Origin: Pratylenchus scribneri
Lineage: Eukaryota; Nematoda; Chromadorea; Rhabditida; Pratylenchidae
Direction of reading: 5' to 3'
Length of the DNA stretch: 64,000 nt
Assembly (NCBI GenBank): GCA_030063045.1
Contig: JAQSEB010000019.1
Span: forward strand, 1,922,001-1,986,000
The notes below the pieces were generated by a model. That model did not search any database, had not been told where the DNA came from, and worked only from the letters and a program-made list of their open reading frames with translations. Below are positions 11,420 through 19,656 of the stretch, piece by piece (position 1 is the first letter of the stretch; the number at the start of each line of letters is the position of its first letter). A program made the translations under genes and the position numbers.

Positions 11420-12480
11420 TATTTGGAAATTAAATTGAAAATATTTTCTAAAGAGAATAAATTTTCAAAGTAGATTCATATTTAAATGAATTTAATAAAA
11501 ATATTAATTGTAAATTAAATTATTGTGAAATTTATCATAAAATATATTAATATGTGAAAATTTAATGTTGAATAAAAATAAAGTAAAAAGATAAAAGTTA
11601 GAGAATTGAAATTTGGACTAACAAAAAGTGAAATTGCCACCTTATTAAATTTAATTTCAAATTTTCAGTTGTCTGCAAATGTGTCTTTGAATAGACAGGC
11701 AAATGACAATTCTTATTTTATTTATTTATTAATAATTAATAATGTCTCATAAAGGATAAATTTTACCAAAAATTTGATTTAAGTAATTATTAGAGACAAA
11801 TGGAATTTGCTGTATGTGGTAGCGGTACTTTTTTCTTCAAAAATTTGCAGTGCGTATTAAATTCAAAAATACCGCGCGGATCTCTAGTAATTATTAACAT
11901 TAATTTAATTTCCAATTTAGCAGTAGAGGGCACATTTTTGACCATACATCTTTTGGGACATTTTGAACATTTTGAGGGCATGATATTCTTAATTAAATTT
12001 CGCTTTCAAAATTATTTTATAATTGATTTATTATTAAATGTATTTAACAACATTATAGTTATTGCAACATTTTATATTCATAAATTTTAAATAATTAAAA
12101 AAATACAAAAATAAAAATTTGGAAAAAATAAAGAACAAAAAATAAACATGATTAATTTGTTTTGGTGAAATCATTCTTCAATTCCTTAAATAGTAATATG
12201 TGGTGTGTGCTCTAATTCCTTGAAAGTAAATAAAAACTTTTATCATTTGAATTCCTTTGAATTTTTAAAATTTTCATGACAAATTCATAATATTTTAATT
12301 GAATTAATTGGAAATATTTTTAATTTCGATCGGATATCCACTGTAATTGTTATCGTATTTTTGGCAATTTTTTCTCTTAAACTAAAATATACTTCCCAAC
12401 ATATCCCCGGCATTTTCTTCCGACTCATATTCTTCAGCCCCCTCCCAAAAATTTTTTTGTAACATTCAATATTTTTTTTC
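11420..12480. other. mostly gene-free AT-rich stretch
   Basis: AT-rich. A 63-codon minus frame at 11790-11981 begins with a Cys-rich stretch (PSKCSKCPKRC) and could be a small gene, but I found no supporting splice structure or signal peptide. Nothing else is visible. Confidence 0.3.
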
Positions 12481-12492
12481 GGTGCTAGGTCG

Positions 12493-12590
12493 ATTCCACA
12501 ATGGTGCAAATATGGGCAATTCCACAATGGTGCAAATATGGGCAATTCCACAATGGTGCAAATATGGGCAATTCCACAATGGTGCAAATA
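12493..12590. repeat. 26 bp minisatellite, ~3.8 copies, at the Maverick insertion point
   Basis: The unit begins ATTCCACAATGGTGCAAATA and repeats every 26 bp from 12493. The same unit appears once in inverse orientation at about 29170-29215. The array is therefore the outer part of the left arm of the foldback repeat that received the Maverick. The apparent minus frame across it is a repeat artefact. Confidence 0.85.
12585..12590. repeat. Maverick target-site duplication, left copy
   Basis: CAAATA directly precedes the left terminus AGTAGTATAAGCG and is identical to 28860-28865. Six-base duplications are the rule for Maverick/Polinton integration. Confidence 0.93.
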
Positions 12591-12924
12591 AGTAGTATAA
12601 GCGAAGCGGAATCACCCCCCCCCCCCCCCCGCTGACTGATCAGATGTAAATCATCCCCCCTGATTTGTATAGAACAATAAATTTCAGTTATTTATTAAAG
12701 CCCAAAGGTTTTGACTACTTTGCCCACCAGATTGATCGAAAAGCCTCCTACCATTATTAAAATTCCCAAAAGTTTTGAATATTCTTCGGCCAATGATAAA
12801 TCGAAAATTCTCAGACCATTTTGAAATGCACTAAGGCGTTGAGCGTTGACTATTCGTTAAACTCCCAAGGATTGACCAAAAATTCTTAAATCATTTTTGA
12901 TACGCCCAAAGGTTTTGGCTACTT
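12591..12924 (+). repeat. Maverick left terminal inverted repeat
   Basis: About 334 bp match 28527-28859 in inverse orientation with few differences. A run of 16 C begins at 12615 (15 in the other copy). Similarity stops after GGTTTTGGCTACTT. A second C-run (12931-12942) lies just inside and is not part of the repeat. Confidence 0.95.
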
Positions 12925-13025
12925 TTTTGCCCCCCCCCCCCCGGGATCGATCAGGAAAAATTTAAAACCATTTTGTTTAAAGCCCAAAGATTTTGGCCAA
13001 AAGCAACCATAAGAAATTCGGGGAC

Positions 13026-13032
13026 TATATAT
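13026..13032 (+). promoter_or_regulatory. TATA box of the first Maverick gene
   Basis: TATATAT lies 45 bp before the ATG at 13071. It matches the spacing of the other TATA boxes in the element and favours that start over the upstream ATG at 12993. Confidence 0.5.
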
Positions 13033-13070
13033 GTGGAAAAAATCAATTGTTTCTAATAGAAAAATCGAAA

Positions 13071-13391
13071 ATGAATGCCTTAGATTATTTTTTGGACTTT
13101 AAAAATTGTTCCTCGAGAGGAGAATTGAACCGTATTATAGAGGAATATGGTACAAATTTTCAACTTCCTCCCCATCGATGTGCCCACCCAACTGGAAAAA
13201 TTTTCAACCATATTAAGGAAATAAAAATTCTCGATATTTTTCCTGCTAACTCAGAACATTTGATTTGTTTATGTACTACAAATAAAATTGATAATTCGTT
13301 TTATAACGAATCATTATTCCAAGATGGGACAATTTACGACGAATTTTTTTTATTTACATTTAGAGAATATTATCATCTGCCCTCCAGGTAA
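13071..13391 (+). CDS. small Maverick protein of unknown function (106 residues, or first exon)
   Basis: I chose the ATG at 13071 because a TATATAT sits 45 bp upstream; an in-frame ATG at 12993 would add 26 residues. The product is hydrophilic with no recognised domain. The last codons lie on CTCCAGGTAAAG, a strong splice donor (after 13387). An acceptor (ccattctag, ending 13933) would join it in frame to the zinc-ribbon frame at 13934-14183, giving about 188 residues. So it is either a stand-alone gene ending at TAA 13391 or the first exon of a longer protein. Transcripts would decide. Being first inside the left TIR, it may be an early or accessory gene. Confidence 0.5.
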   Translation: MNALDYFLDFKNCSSRGELNRIIEEYGTNFQLPPHRCAHPTGKIFNHIKEIKILDIFPANSEHLICLCTTNKIDNSFYNESLFQDGTIYDEFFLFTFREYYHLPSR

Positions 13392-13461
13392 AGAATGTTT
13401 TTATAAATTTTAATAAAAAATCAATGAATTTTATTCATATATGAAATAGATTAGAGGAGGG

Positions 13462-13885
13462 AGAAGGAATTATGAAATTGGGAAAGGGAGAGGAAACGGA
13501 TGAGGTGAGAGGGGAAAGAATTATGAAATAGGGAAAAGGGAGGGGAAAAGGATGAGGGGAGAGGAAAGGGAATGAATTATGAAATAGGTCAAAGAAAACG
13601 GATAAGTGAGAGGGGAAAGAATTAAGAAATAGAGAAAAGGGAGGGGAAAAGAATGAGGGAGAGGGGAAAATTAAGAAATAGGGAAAAGGTAGGGGAAATG
13701 GATAAGAGGAAAGGGGATGGGATTATGAAATAGGTCAAAGAAAAAGGATGAGGGGAGAGGGGAAATAATTAAGAAATAGGGAAAAGGGAGGGGAAAAGAA
13801 TGAGGGGAGAGGGGAAAGGATTAAGAAATAGGGAAAAGGGAGGGGAAATGGATAAGGGAGAGGTAAAGATTTATGAAATAGATCA
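13462..13885 (+). repeat. purine-rich ~51 bp minisatellite
   Basis: About eight imperfect copies of a ~51 bp unit of almost pure purines on the + strand (AATTATGAAATAGGGAAAAG followed by GGAGGGGAAAAGGATGAGGG). Spacing between successive AATTATGAAAT marks is 51 bp. Strong strand asymmetry of this kind can form triplex or H-DNA. It lies between the first gene and the zinc-ribbon genes, within the possible intron 13388-13933. Confidence 0.8.
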
Positions 13886-13944
13886 ATGAGGAAAAAGGAG
13901 GGAATTGCATGGAACTTTCTCTATCCATTCTAGAAACATGGGGC

Positions 13945-13952
13945 TATATAAA
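13945..13952 (+). promoter_or_regulatory. TATA box of zinc-ribbon gene A
   Basis: TATATAAA, 47 bp before the ATG at 13992. Confidence 0.55.
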
Positions 13953-13991
13953 TGGAAGAAAAAGATATTCTATCATAAAATTTTATTAAAA

Positions 13992-14183
13992 ATGTGCGAA
14001 ATTAAATGCTGTAATTTTTGTTTGTGCCATTATCTCAATTGCAATTATTGCAATAAAAAGGGATTAATGCATTACAATTATTATAAAAATGAAGTCAAAT
14101 GTCCAAAATGTGGTGGACCAATGCGAACAGAGGGCAAACGGAATAAGGGCTATATAAAGGAAAATTATATTCATGAATCATGA
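13992..14183 (+). CDS. Maverick zinc-ribbon protein A
   Basis: 63 residues from the ATG at 13992, which is favoured by the TATA box 47 bp upstream. The frame is open further up to 13905, which allows the alternative spliced start described at 13071-13391. It carries CCNFCLCHY, CNYC and, after a 17-residue spacer, VKCPKCGGP. This amounts to two or three Cys-pair knuckles, likely binding zinc. It is a tandem paralogue of the next gene, sharing IKCCNFCxCHY and KCPKC. Small zinc proteins of this kind may bind nucleic acid or act in regulation, but the role is not known. It stands directly before the packaging ATPase cluster. Confidence 0.65.
   Translation: MCEIKCCNFCLCHYLNCNYCNKKGLMHYNYYKNEVKCPKCGGPMRTEGKRNKGYIKENYIHES
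14151..14158 (+). promoter_or_regulatory. TATA box of zinc-ribbon gene B
   Basis: TATATAAA, 48 bp before the ATG at 14199, lying within the end of gene A. Confidence 0.55.
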
Positions 14184-14198
14184 TTAAACTAATTTACA

Positions 14199-14381
14199 AT
14201 GGAGAATTGCCTCCATTCCATTAAGTGCTGTAATTTCTGCCCATGCCACTATCATTATTGCTCGAAATGTAAGAAAATGCTTCAGCATTTTACAATTTTA
14301 TCGCCATTTGAAAATCTGGAAGACTATATAAAATGCCCAAAATGCTTCGATTATATATTTATTAAAAACAAAAATGTTTAA
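14199..14381 (+). CDS. Maverick zinc-ribbon protein B
   Basis: 60 residues with the knuckles IKCCNFCPCHY, CSKC and IKCPKC, in the same order and spacing as its neighbour upstream. It is evidently a tandem duplicate. The stop overlaps the ATG of the ATPase gene by 8 bp (ATGTTTAA). It has its own TATA box, while the ATPase TATA box lies within this gene. Function unknown; zinc binding is inferred from the Cys pairs. Confidence 0.65.
   Translation: MENCLHSIKCCNFCPCHYHYCSKCKKMLQHFTILSPFENLEDYIKCPKCFDYIFIKNKNV
14325..14332 (+). promoter_or_regulatory. TATA box of the ATPase gene
   Basis: TATATAAA, 49 bp before the ATG at 14374, inside the preceding gene. Confidence 0.55.
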
Positions 14382-14988
14382 CGCTCCGTTTACCTTAATT
14401 TTATGTGGCGCCACGGGCAGTGGTAAGACAAAATGGCTCCTAAAATTTTTGAATCATACTGAAGAGCTGATAAAACCTCCACCAGTAAAAATATTATATT
14501 GTTATGGAGAAATGAATGAATCTATAATCGCTTTGAAAAATAAAGGGATCGAAACCCATAATGGACTGCCCGATATTGAACTTATAAAGAGTCAAGAGAA
14601 GCCTTTACTTTTAATTTTAGACGATCTTATGCTTAATATGAAAAATGATTTTATCGATTTACTCTTTACAAGAGGATCCCATAACTGGAATACTAGTGTG
14701 ATTTTTGTTACACAAAGTCTTTATGGTCGAGATATTAAGACTGCTCGTGCAAACTCTCATTATCTAGTTTTAATGAGGAATCCATCTGCTCAATTGCATG
14801 TGAGAACCTTAGGAAGTCAACTTTTCCCTCGTCGCTTAAATTATTTTATGGATTCATATAACGATGCAACGAAAGAGCCCTTCACTTATTTGCTTATAAA
14901 TATGCATCCTAATGCTCCTGAGAGCCTTAGATTATCTACAAATATTTTTCCTAATGAAATTATTACCATTTACTTACCTGTGGAGTAA
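14374..14988 (+). CDS. genome-packaging ATPase (A32/FtsK-HerA type) of Maverick
   Basis: This 204-residue P-loop ATPase has Walker A GATGSGKT at residues 12-19, Walker B LLLILDD at 78-84, and a sensor-like FVTQS at 111-115. Order, spacing and size match the packaging ATPases of Polintons, adintoviruses and other double-jelly-roll viruses, which pump DNA into preformed capsids. All motifs appear intact. The start is the ATG 49 bp after a TATA box. It overlaps the preceding zinc-ribbon gene by 8 bp. Its presence beside the capsid and protease genes implies that the element can, or recently could, form DNA-filled particles. Confidence 0.92.
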   Translation: MFNAPFTLILCGATGSGKTKWLLKFLNHTEELIKPPPVKILYCYGEMNESIIALKNKGIETHNGLPDIELIKSQEKPLLLILDDLMLNMKNDFIDLLFTRGSHNWNTSVIFVTQSLYGRDIKTARANSHYLVLMRNPSAQLHVRTLGSQLFPRRLNYFMDSYNDATKEPFTYLLINMHPNAPESLRLSTNIFPNEIITIYLPVE

Positions 14989-14991
14989 AAG

Positions 14992-14999
14992 TATATAAA
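14992..14999 (+). promoter_or_regulatory. TATA box of the small virion-type gene
   Basis: TATATAAA, 35 bp before the ATG at 15027, just after the ATPase stop. Confidence 0.55.
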
Positions 15000-15026
15000 T
15001 ACAATTGAAAATATTTTAAATATAAA

Positions 15027-15377
15027 ATGTATGAATTCAGTCCTTATATTAAAGAAAACGTAGAATTTCTTCAGAAGCTTGCTTCTACAAAATCCGAGAA
15101 TAAGAAAAACGCTCTACTTTTAAACGCGAGTGCCGAACAAATATTAGCCATTGTAGAAATTTGTGCAAATATTCTTAAATTTAATTTTGCTCTTACTAAA
15201 CCACAAAAAAGAAAACTAGCTCGATACGCCGATTTTTACAGATCAATTGCTCGTTCAAAAACTGAAAAAGGCGCAAGAAATCGAATACAACAAGGTAGTG
15301 GCATTGCATTAGGTGCTATATTAGTCCCTGTTTTAGCCGAACTCGCAGCTCATTTAGTACAAAAAATTGTAAATTAA
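15027..15377 (+). CDS. small basic/hydrophobic Maverick protein (pX/core-like)
   Basis: 116 residues. The N-terminal half is a helical repeat-like stretch (ALLLNASAEQILAIVEICAN), then a basic block (residues 57-87: PQKRKLARY..., RSIARSKTEKGARNR), then a hydrophobic C-terminus (residues 92-111). I recall the same layout (helix, QKRKL block, Q/G-rich linker, hydrophobic tail) in a short protein conserved in many animal Mavericks and adintoviruses. That protein has been compared with adenovirus core or membrane-active peptides. The family link is from memory and moderate; the role in DNA condensation or membrane contact is inferred. It stands two bases before the next gene. Confidence 0.6.
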   Translation: MYEFSPYIKENVEFLQKLASTKSENKKNALLLNASAEQILAIVEICANILKFNFALTKPQKRKLARYADFYRSIARSKTEKGARNRIQQGSGIALGAILVPVLAELAAHLVQKIVN

Positions 15378-15378
15378 A

Positions 15379-16263
15379 ATGAAACATGCAAAGAAAATGA
15401 TTATGATTCCCGAAGTGGAATATTTAGCTTTATTGTCTATGATGAGAGGTGATGATCCTCTAAGAAAAGAAAAGGCTTTAATCGATGCAAAGATACATCA
15501 AAATTTTTCAAATAAAAATATATCCGAAGATATCAAGGCTAAGAAGTATGAGTGGCTTTTAAAACAAAAAAGAAAATTACGAGAATTGATAGAAGGAAAA
15601 CCACAAAAAGTCATTATTGAAAATTTACCCCCGCCTCCAAATATACCTCCATATATGGGAATTAATCAGGAACAGCAAAATAAAATAGAAATCCAAGAGA
15701 AAACTCCAATAAGAAGAGGGAAAACTCGTCGGAATTTAAATGAAAGTATTAATACGAACCAGAGTGTATCACATGAGAGTGAATCTCTTTCAGATGAATC
15801 GGAAATCTATTCAACAGATTATGACACGCCAAAACAAACAGCTAAAAATCAATCAAATACCCCCTCACCTACAGCAACTGCATCTACATATACAAAACCA
15901 CTCTCGCCAATTACGCCTAAAATTTTTACAAAGTTAATGAATTATGTCGGGAAAAATAAAGAAAACTTGGGAATAAATAGCGACGGAAGTATCTTAACTA
16001 ATTTTAACAAGCCGATTGGCGGAAGCAATTATGTTGATGCCCTAAAATATATGTCAGGTCAATTGAATACCCCACCGAAAGGATATACTTTTCTAAAAGG
16101 GAAGCTATCAAAAGATCCCGAATTTATAAGAGTCTTTGGTCAAATAGGGAGAGGAAAGAAAAATAAAAAATTAGTAGTAGTCAAATTAAATCCTATAAAA
16201 ACTCCTGGACTTAAACGAAATAAAATTATTTCATTTAAACCAAAATTATGGGCAAGACTTTAA
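15379..16263 (+). CDS. conserved Maverick protein with N-terminal coiled region
   Basis: 294 residues. The N-terminus (MIMIPEVEYLALLSM, PLRKEKALIDAKI) is helical and resembles a conserved Maverick protein that begins with a similar VxxEEYxxL segment and is found beside capsid genes. A proline/serine-rich disordered middle follows (about 75-185). The basic C-terminal domain (about 205-294) contains NYVDALKYMSGQLNTPPKGY and ends FKPKLWARL. Function is not established; a virion or scaffold role is inferred from position. Its 3' end overlaps the integrase start by 16 bp. Confidence 0.6.
   Translation: MKHAKKMIMIPEVEYLALLSMMRGDDPLRKEKALIDAKIHQNFSNKNISEDIKAKKYEWLLKQKRKLRELIEGKPQKVIIENLPPPPNIPPYMGINQEQQNKIEIQEKTPIRRGKTRRNLNESINTNQSVSHESESLSDESEIYSTDYDTPKQTAKNQSNTPSPTATASTYTKPLSPITPKIFTKLMNYVGKNKENLGINSDGSILTNFNKPIGGSNYVDALKYMSGQLNTPPKGYTFLKGKLSKDPEFIRVFGQIGRGKKNKKLVVVKLNPIKTPGLKRNKIISFKPKLWARL
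16194..16200 (+). promoter_or_regulatory. possible TATA box of the integrase gene
   Basis: TATAAAA, 54 bp before the ATG at 16248, inside the preceding gene. A weaker match than the TATATAAA boxes upstream. Confidence 0.35.
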
Positions 16264-17330
16264 AGGAAAATATACTACATAATATTTATTATAATTTAAA
16301 TTCTCCTGCTAGTTATGCTGGAATAAATAAAATTCTAGTAGAAGCCAAAAGGAAAAATAAAAACATTTCAATAAAAGATGTAACAGATTTTCTCTCGAAG
16401 GAAAGAACATATACATTATTTAAGCCACGAAGAATTAGATTCAAAAGACTTAGAACTATTCCAACAGGATTGAATACCGATTGGCAATGTGATCTATGTA
16501 TATTTGATAGTATTAAAAAAGAAAATGATAATAATGCTTATTTACTAGTTTGCATTGATGTATTAAGTCGGAAAATCTATGTTTCCCCTGCTAGAACCAA
16601 AAAAAGTGAAGACATGATTAAGGCTTTTGATATAATATTTGATAAGTCAAAGATATTACCGAATAAACTTTACAGTGATGCTGGGGTCGAATTCCAAGCC
16701 AAAAAAATGTTAAATTATTTTAAGGAAAAAGATATTATAAAACATGTAATGTACACGCCGAATTTACATGCAGGAGTAGTTGAGAGGGCAAATAGAACGA
16801 TTAAAGGAAGGTTATACAAATATTTTAGTGAGAAGAATACGACAAGATGGATTGAAATAATTGACAAAATTGTGAATGGAATAAACAATAGCATAAACCG
16901 GACTATAGGGATGAGGCCGAATTCTGTAAATTATGATAATGCGCATGAGCTATTAGAGCGAGTATATAAATCAAACAGGGATGAAAATGCTAATCCAAAG
17001 TTTAAAATTGGCGATATTGTAAGAATATCAAAAGAAAAAACTAAATTTGACAAAGGCTATTTGCCAAATTTCACTGACGAATTATTTAAAATCATAAAAG
17101 TGAGTCTAACTGATCCTCCATCCTATAGAATTGCTGATCTGGAAGATAATAAAATTGAAAGCGTATTTTATGAACAAGAATTAGTATTGACCACAAAAGA
17201 TACAACCTATCGAATTGCCGAAGTCATAAAAACACGCAAAAGAAAAGGTATAAAAGAACTGTTTGTTAGGTGGGTAGGCTACTCTGAAAAACATAATTCT
17301 TGGATAAAAGAATCCGATTTAGTTAATTAA
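16248..17330 (+). CDS. retroviral-type integrase with C-terminal chromodomain
   Basis: 360 residues. An rve catalytic core has the acidic triad Asp82 (DWQCDL), Asp144 (YSDAGVEF) and Glu179 (GVVERANRT), with 34 residues between the last two. An SH3-like region follows (KIGDIVRISKE, about 253-262), then a chromodomain at the C-terminus (YRIAEVIKTRKRKG, ELFVRWVGY, NSWIKESDL, about 321-358). In Mavericks this enzyme inserts the linear DNA and makes 6 bp duplications, as seen at both ends here. Chromodomains can steer insertion to modified chromatin. All catalytic residues are present and the frame is intact. One base separates its stop from the next ATG. Confidence 0.95.
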   Translation: MGKTLKENILHNIYYNLNSPASYAGINKILVEAKRKNKNISIKDVTDFLSKERTYTLFKPRRIRFKRLRTIPTGLNTDWQCDLCIFDSIKKENDNNAYLLVCIDVLSRKIYVSPARTKKSEDMIKAFDIIFDKSKILPNKLYSDAGVEFQAKKMLNYFKEKDIIKHVMYTPNLHAGVVERANRTIKGRLYKYFSEKNTTRWIEIIDKIVNGINNSINRTIGMRPNSVNYDNAHELLERVYKSNRDENANPKFKIGDIVRISKEKTKFDKGYLPNFTDELFKIIKVSLTDPPSYRIADLEDNKIESVFYEQELVLTTKDTTYRIAEVIKTRKRKGIKELFVRWVGYSEKHNSWIKESDLVN

Positions 17331-17331
17331 G

Positions 17332-19656
17332 ATGGATAATTTTTATACAGTTTTACCCTCAAATACTGCTATTGAAGGTAATAAAACATCGAATTATACA
17401 ATCAGGTTACCTGAACCATTAAATTTAGATTCAAACTGGTCTGTCGCTCTCTCTTCAATAATTTATCCTATATCATTTACATCGCTAGGAACTCAAGAAG
17501 ACCAATTTATTACGATAAATAATGAAGTAGGAGATGATGAAAAAATTCCAATTCCTGCGATGAATTTTCTTTCTATTTCAAATTTGGAAAAGGGTATAAA
17601 TGATGCAATAATGGCATATGAAAAAGATTCTAAACCTAGATTTACTAGGTCTATTTTGGAAAATGAGGGTGAATTAAAAACACCAGAAAGAATACAAGAA
17701 ACGCCTGAAATAATTGCAGCTGTTCAAGAATTTCAAAGACGGAAAGCAGGAGAAGTAAATGTTACGCAAGAGAATACAGATCAGTCTAATGATTTAGCTC
17801 AAGCAGCTATTAATTTAGAAGAACAAAAGAAATTATTAGCGGCACAGAGGGCAATAGAAAAAGCCTATAATCAATGCGTAGCTCTGGCATCGCAAGTCGA
17901 AACTTGGGCCCAATTAGCAAGAGCAAAAAGACAAAAAAGTGAAAGGCTCAGAAGGAAATTTCCAGATGTTGGGCAAGAATTGTATAATGATCTATTGTCA
18001 ATAGCTAATACCATTCAAGACAAGGCTATACTAATAGCAGAAGAAGCCAAAATTGTTGCCAATGCTAAAAATAAAGTCATAGAATTTAAAGAAAGCAAAA
18101 ATGTCAGAGAAGCAAGAAAAGTTGCAGACATTGCCAAAAAAGCCGAGCAAAATGCTAGAAAATTAGGTAATGAAGCGGGTAGATTATTTGCCGGAACGCC
18201 AGAAAGAAATTTCCAAGATGGAGTAGAGCAAATAACGAATAAGATTGAATTTCTTATCAATTCAGTTACGGGGCAGTCGGATAATGATCAAAGTGAATCA
18301 ACAGTGATAGAACAACCTATGCCTGTTCCTCAATATCCATCAGATCATCCAAAATTGCAAAATCAAGGGACAACTGAAGGAAAAGCTGAGGTTTCTACAA
18401 ACAAAGAAAGTGAAGGAGAGATAAAGAATACTAATAATGAAAGAGAAGGAGAAATACAGACTGAAAAGGAAGGTGAATTAAAAACTCTAACGAGAATAGA
18501 GGAAAGTCCAGAAATTATTGCGGCAGTCGAAGAATTCAAGAAAAGAAAGGAAGAAGAAAGAAAAAGAAAAGAAGGGACCACCGAATCCTCTCAGCCTAAA
18601 GCTCCCGTCACATCTCAGCAACCTGCTACAGTTATATCTCAAGATGATTCTAGTACTGCGATTGGGACCTTTCAAAAAATTGAAGAGCCAAAAGAAATAA
18701 TTGACAAAGTTAATAAATTAAAGGAAAGGAAGGAACAAGAGAAAAGTTCAATTCATTTGCCAGATGCTCCTTTATTTCCTCCAAAAGCTAAGGTGGATAT
18801 ACCAAAACCACAATTACCCATTATTGAATCAAGTGATGAAGAATATGAATGGCTAAAGCCAAAAACAACGGTTATTAAAGAAGAAAAGAAAATAGAAAAA
18901 AGTAGCCAAAATAATTGGGTTATAAGCCAAAGCGCAGAAGAAATTGAATTATTTCCACAAAAAAAGATTACCGAATATGTTAATATAAAGCCAGAGCCAA
19001 TAAGAATAAAAGGCTTTTTCATACCAGATGAGACCGAGAATGAAGAAGATTTATCATCATTACCAGAATTACCAAAGCCACAAGCCTTGGTAAGTAGTAC
19101 CAGTCATTTAGATGAATCGGGAAGAGAATTAAATATACCTGAACAAGTCCATCGCAGCTTGATGAATAGGCTTAAAAAGATTGGAAAAATGGCTAAAATT
19201 CCATCTGATTCTACACAAAAAGTCCAATTCAGATATGATAGTGTCTATCAAAAATTTACTGTTTTAATGCAAAAAAATATTAAATCAATACAGATTTCTA
19301 AACAACTTGCATATATCCTGGGTTTCCGGACGAATGTAAATATAATAGGTGGAGATATAGCAGAATATATGCCAGACCTATCTGGAGGGGTAAAACAATT
19401 ATATATCTATGCACCAAAACTCATTGAAAATACCATGGTCGGAGATGAGTTAGTCCCATTATTGCGAGTAGTTAATGTTCAAGGAAAACCTGGGGAGATC
19501 GTAGAGTCTATATATAGCGCTGAATTTCATCATAGATTACAATCCAAACGAATTACTGAAATCAGTATTGAAGTTAGAACATCTTCAGGCGAATTAGTCA
19601 ACTTTCACTGGGGAAATATAATCATAACATTACATTGGAAACGTTCATTTTTCTAA
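17332..19656 (+). CDS. penton/minor-capsid-like protein with large insertion
   Basis: 774 residues. The N-terminal ~90 (FYTVLPSNTA, NYTIRLPEPLNL, WSVALSSIIYP) and the C-terminal ~150 (RYDSVYQKFTVLM, VGDELVPLLRVV, FHWGNIIITLHWKRSFF) match the two ends of the Maverick minor capsid (penton-like) protein. Between them lies about 500 residues of charged, low-complexity and coiled sequence, rich in Lys/Glu/Ala. A ~26-residue motif occurs three times in it: 113-138 (GELKTPERIQETPEIIAAVQ...), 381-406 and 443-467. In relatives I remember, the two halves are nearly contiguous, so the middle is an insertion or expansion. It would sit at capsid vertices. No frame break. The stop abuts the next ATG. Confidence 0.8.
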   Translation: MDNFYTVLPSNTAIEGNKTSNYTIRLPEPLNLDSNWSVALSSIIYPISFTSLGTQEDQFITINNEVGDDEKIPIPAMNFLSISNLEKGINDAIMAYEKDSKPRFTRSILENEGELKTPERIQETPEIIAAVQEFQRRKAGEVNVTQENTDQSNDLAQAAINLEEQKKLLAAQRAIEKAYNQCVALASQVETWAQLARAKRQKSERLRRKFPDVGQELYNDLLSIANTIQDKAILIAEEAKIVANAKNKVIEFKESKNVREARKVADIAKKAEQNARKLGNEAGRLFAGTPERNFQDGVEQITNKIEFLINSVTGQSDNDQSESTVIEQPMPVPQYPSDHPKLQNQGTTEGKAEVSTNKESEGEIKNTNNEREGEIQTEKEGELKTLTRIEESPEIIAAVEEFKKRKEEERKRKEGTTESSQPKAPVTSQQPATVISQDDSSTAIGTFQKIEEPKEIIDKVNKLKERKEQEKSSIHLPDAPLFPPKAKVDIPKPQLPIIESSDEEYEWLKPKTTVIKEEKKIEKSSQNNWVISQSAEEIELFPQKKITEYVNIKPEPIRIKGFFIPDETENEEDLSSLPELPKPQALVSSTSHLDESGRELNIPEQVHRSLMNRLKKIGKMAKIPSDSTQKVQFRYDSVYQKFTVLMQKNIKSIQISKQLAYILGFRTNVNIIGGDIAEYMPDLSGGVKQLYIYAPKLIENTMVGDELVPLLRVVNVQGKPGEIVESIYSAEFHHRLQSKRITEISIEVRTSSGELVNFHWGNIIITLHWKRSFF

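Noticed and set aside
12285..12587. 100-codon minus frame with HHCGIAHICTIVELP repeats
   Set aside because: The repeated part is the 26 bp minisatellite; no coding signal beyond it.
18015..19022. Minus-strand Ser/Leu-rich frames opposite the penton-like gene
   Set aside because: Shadows of the Lys/Glu-rich coding strand.
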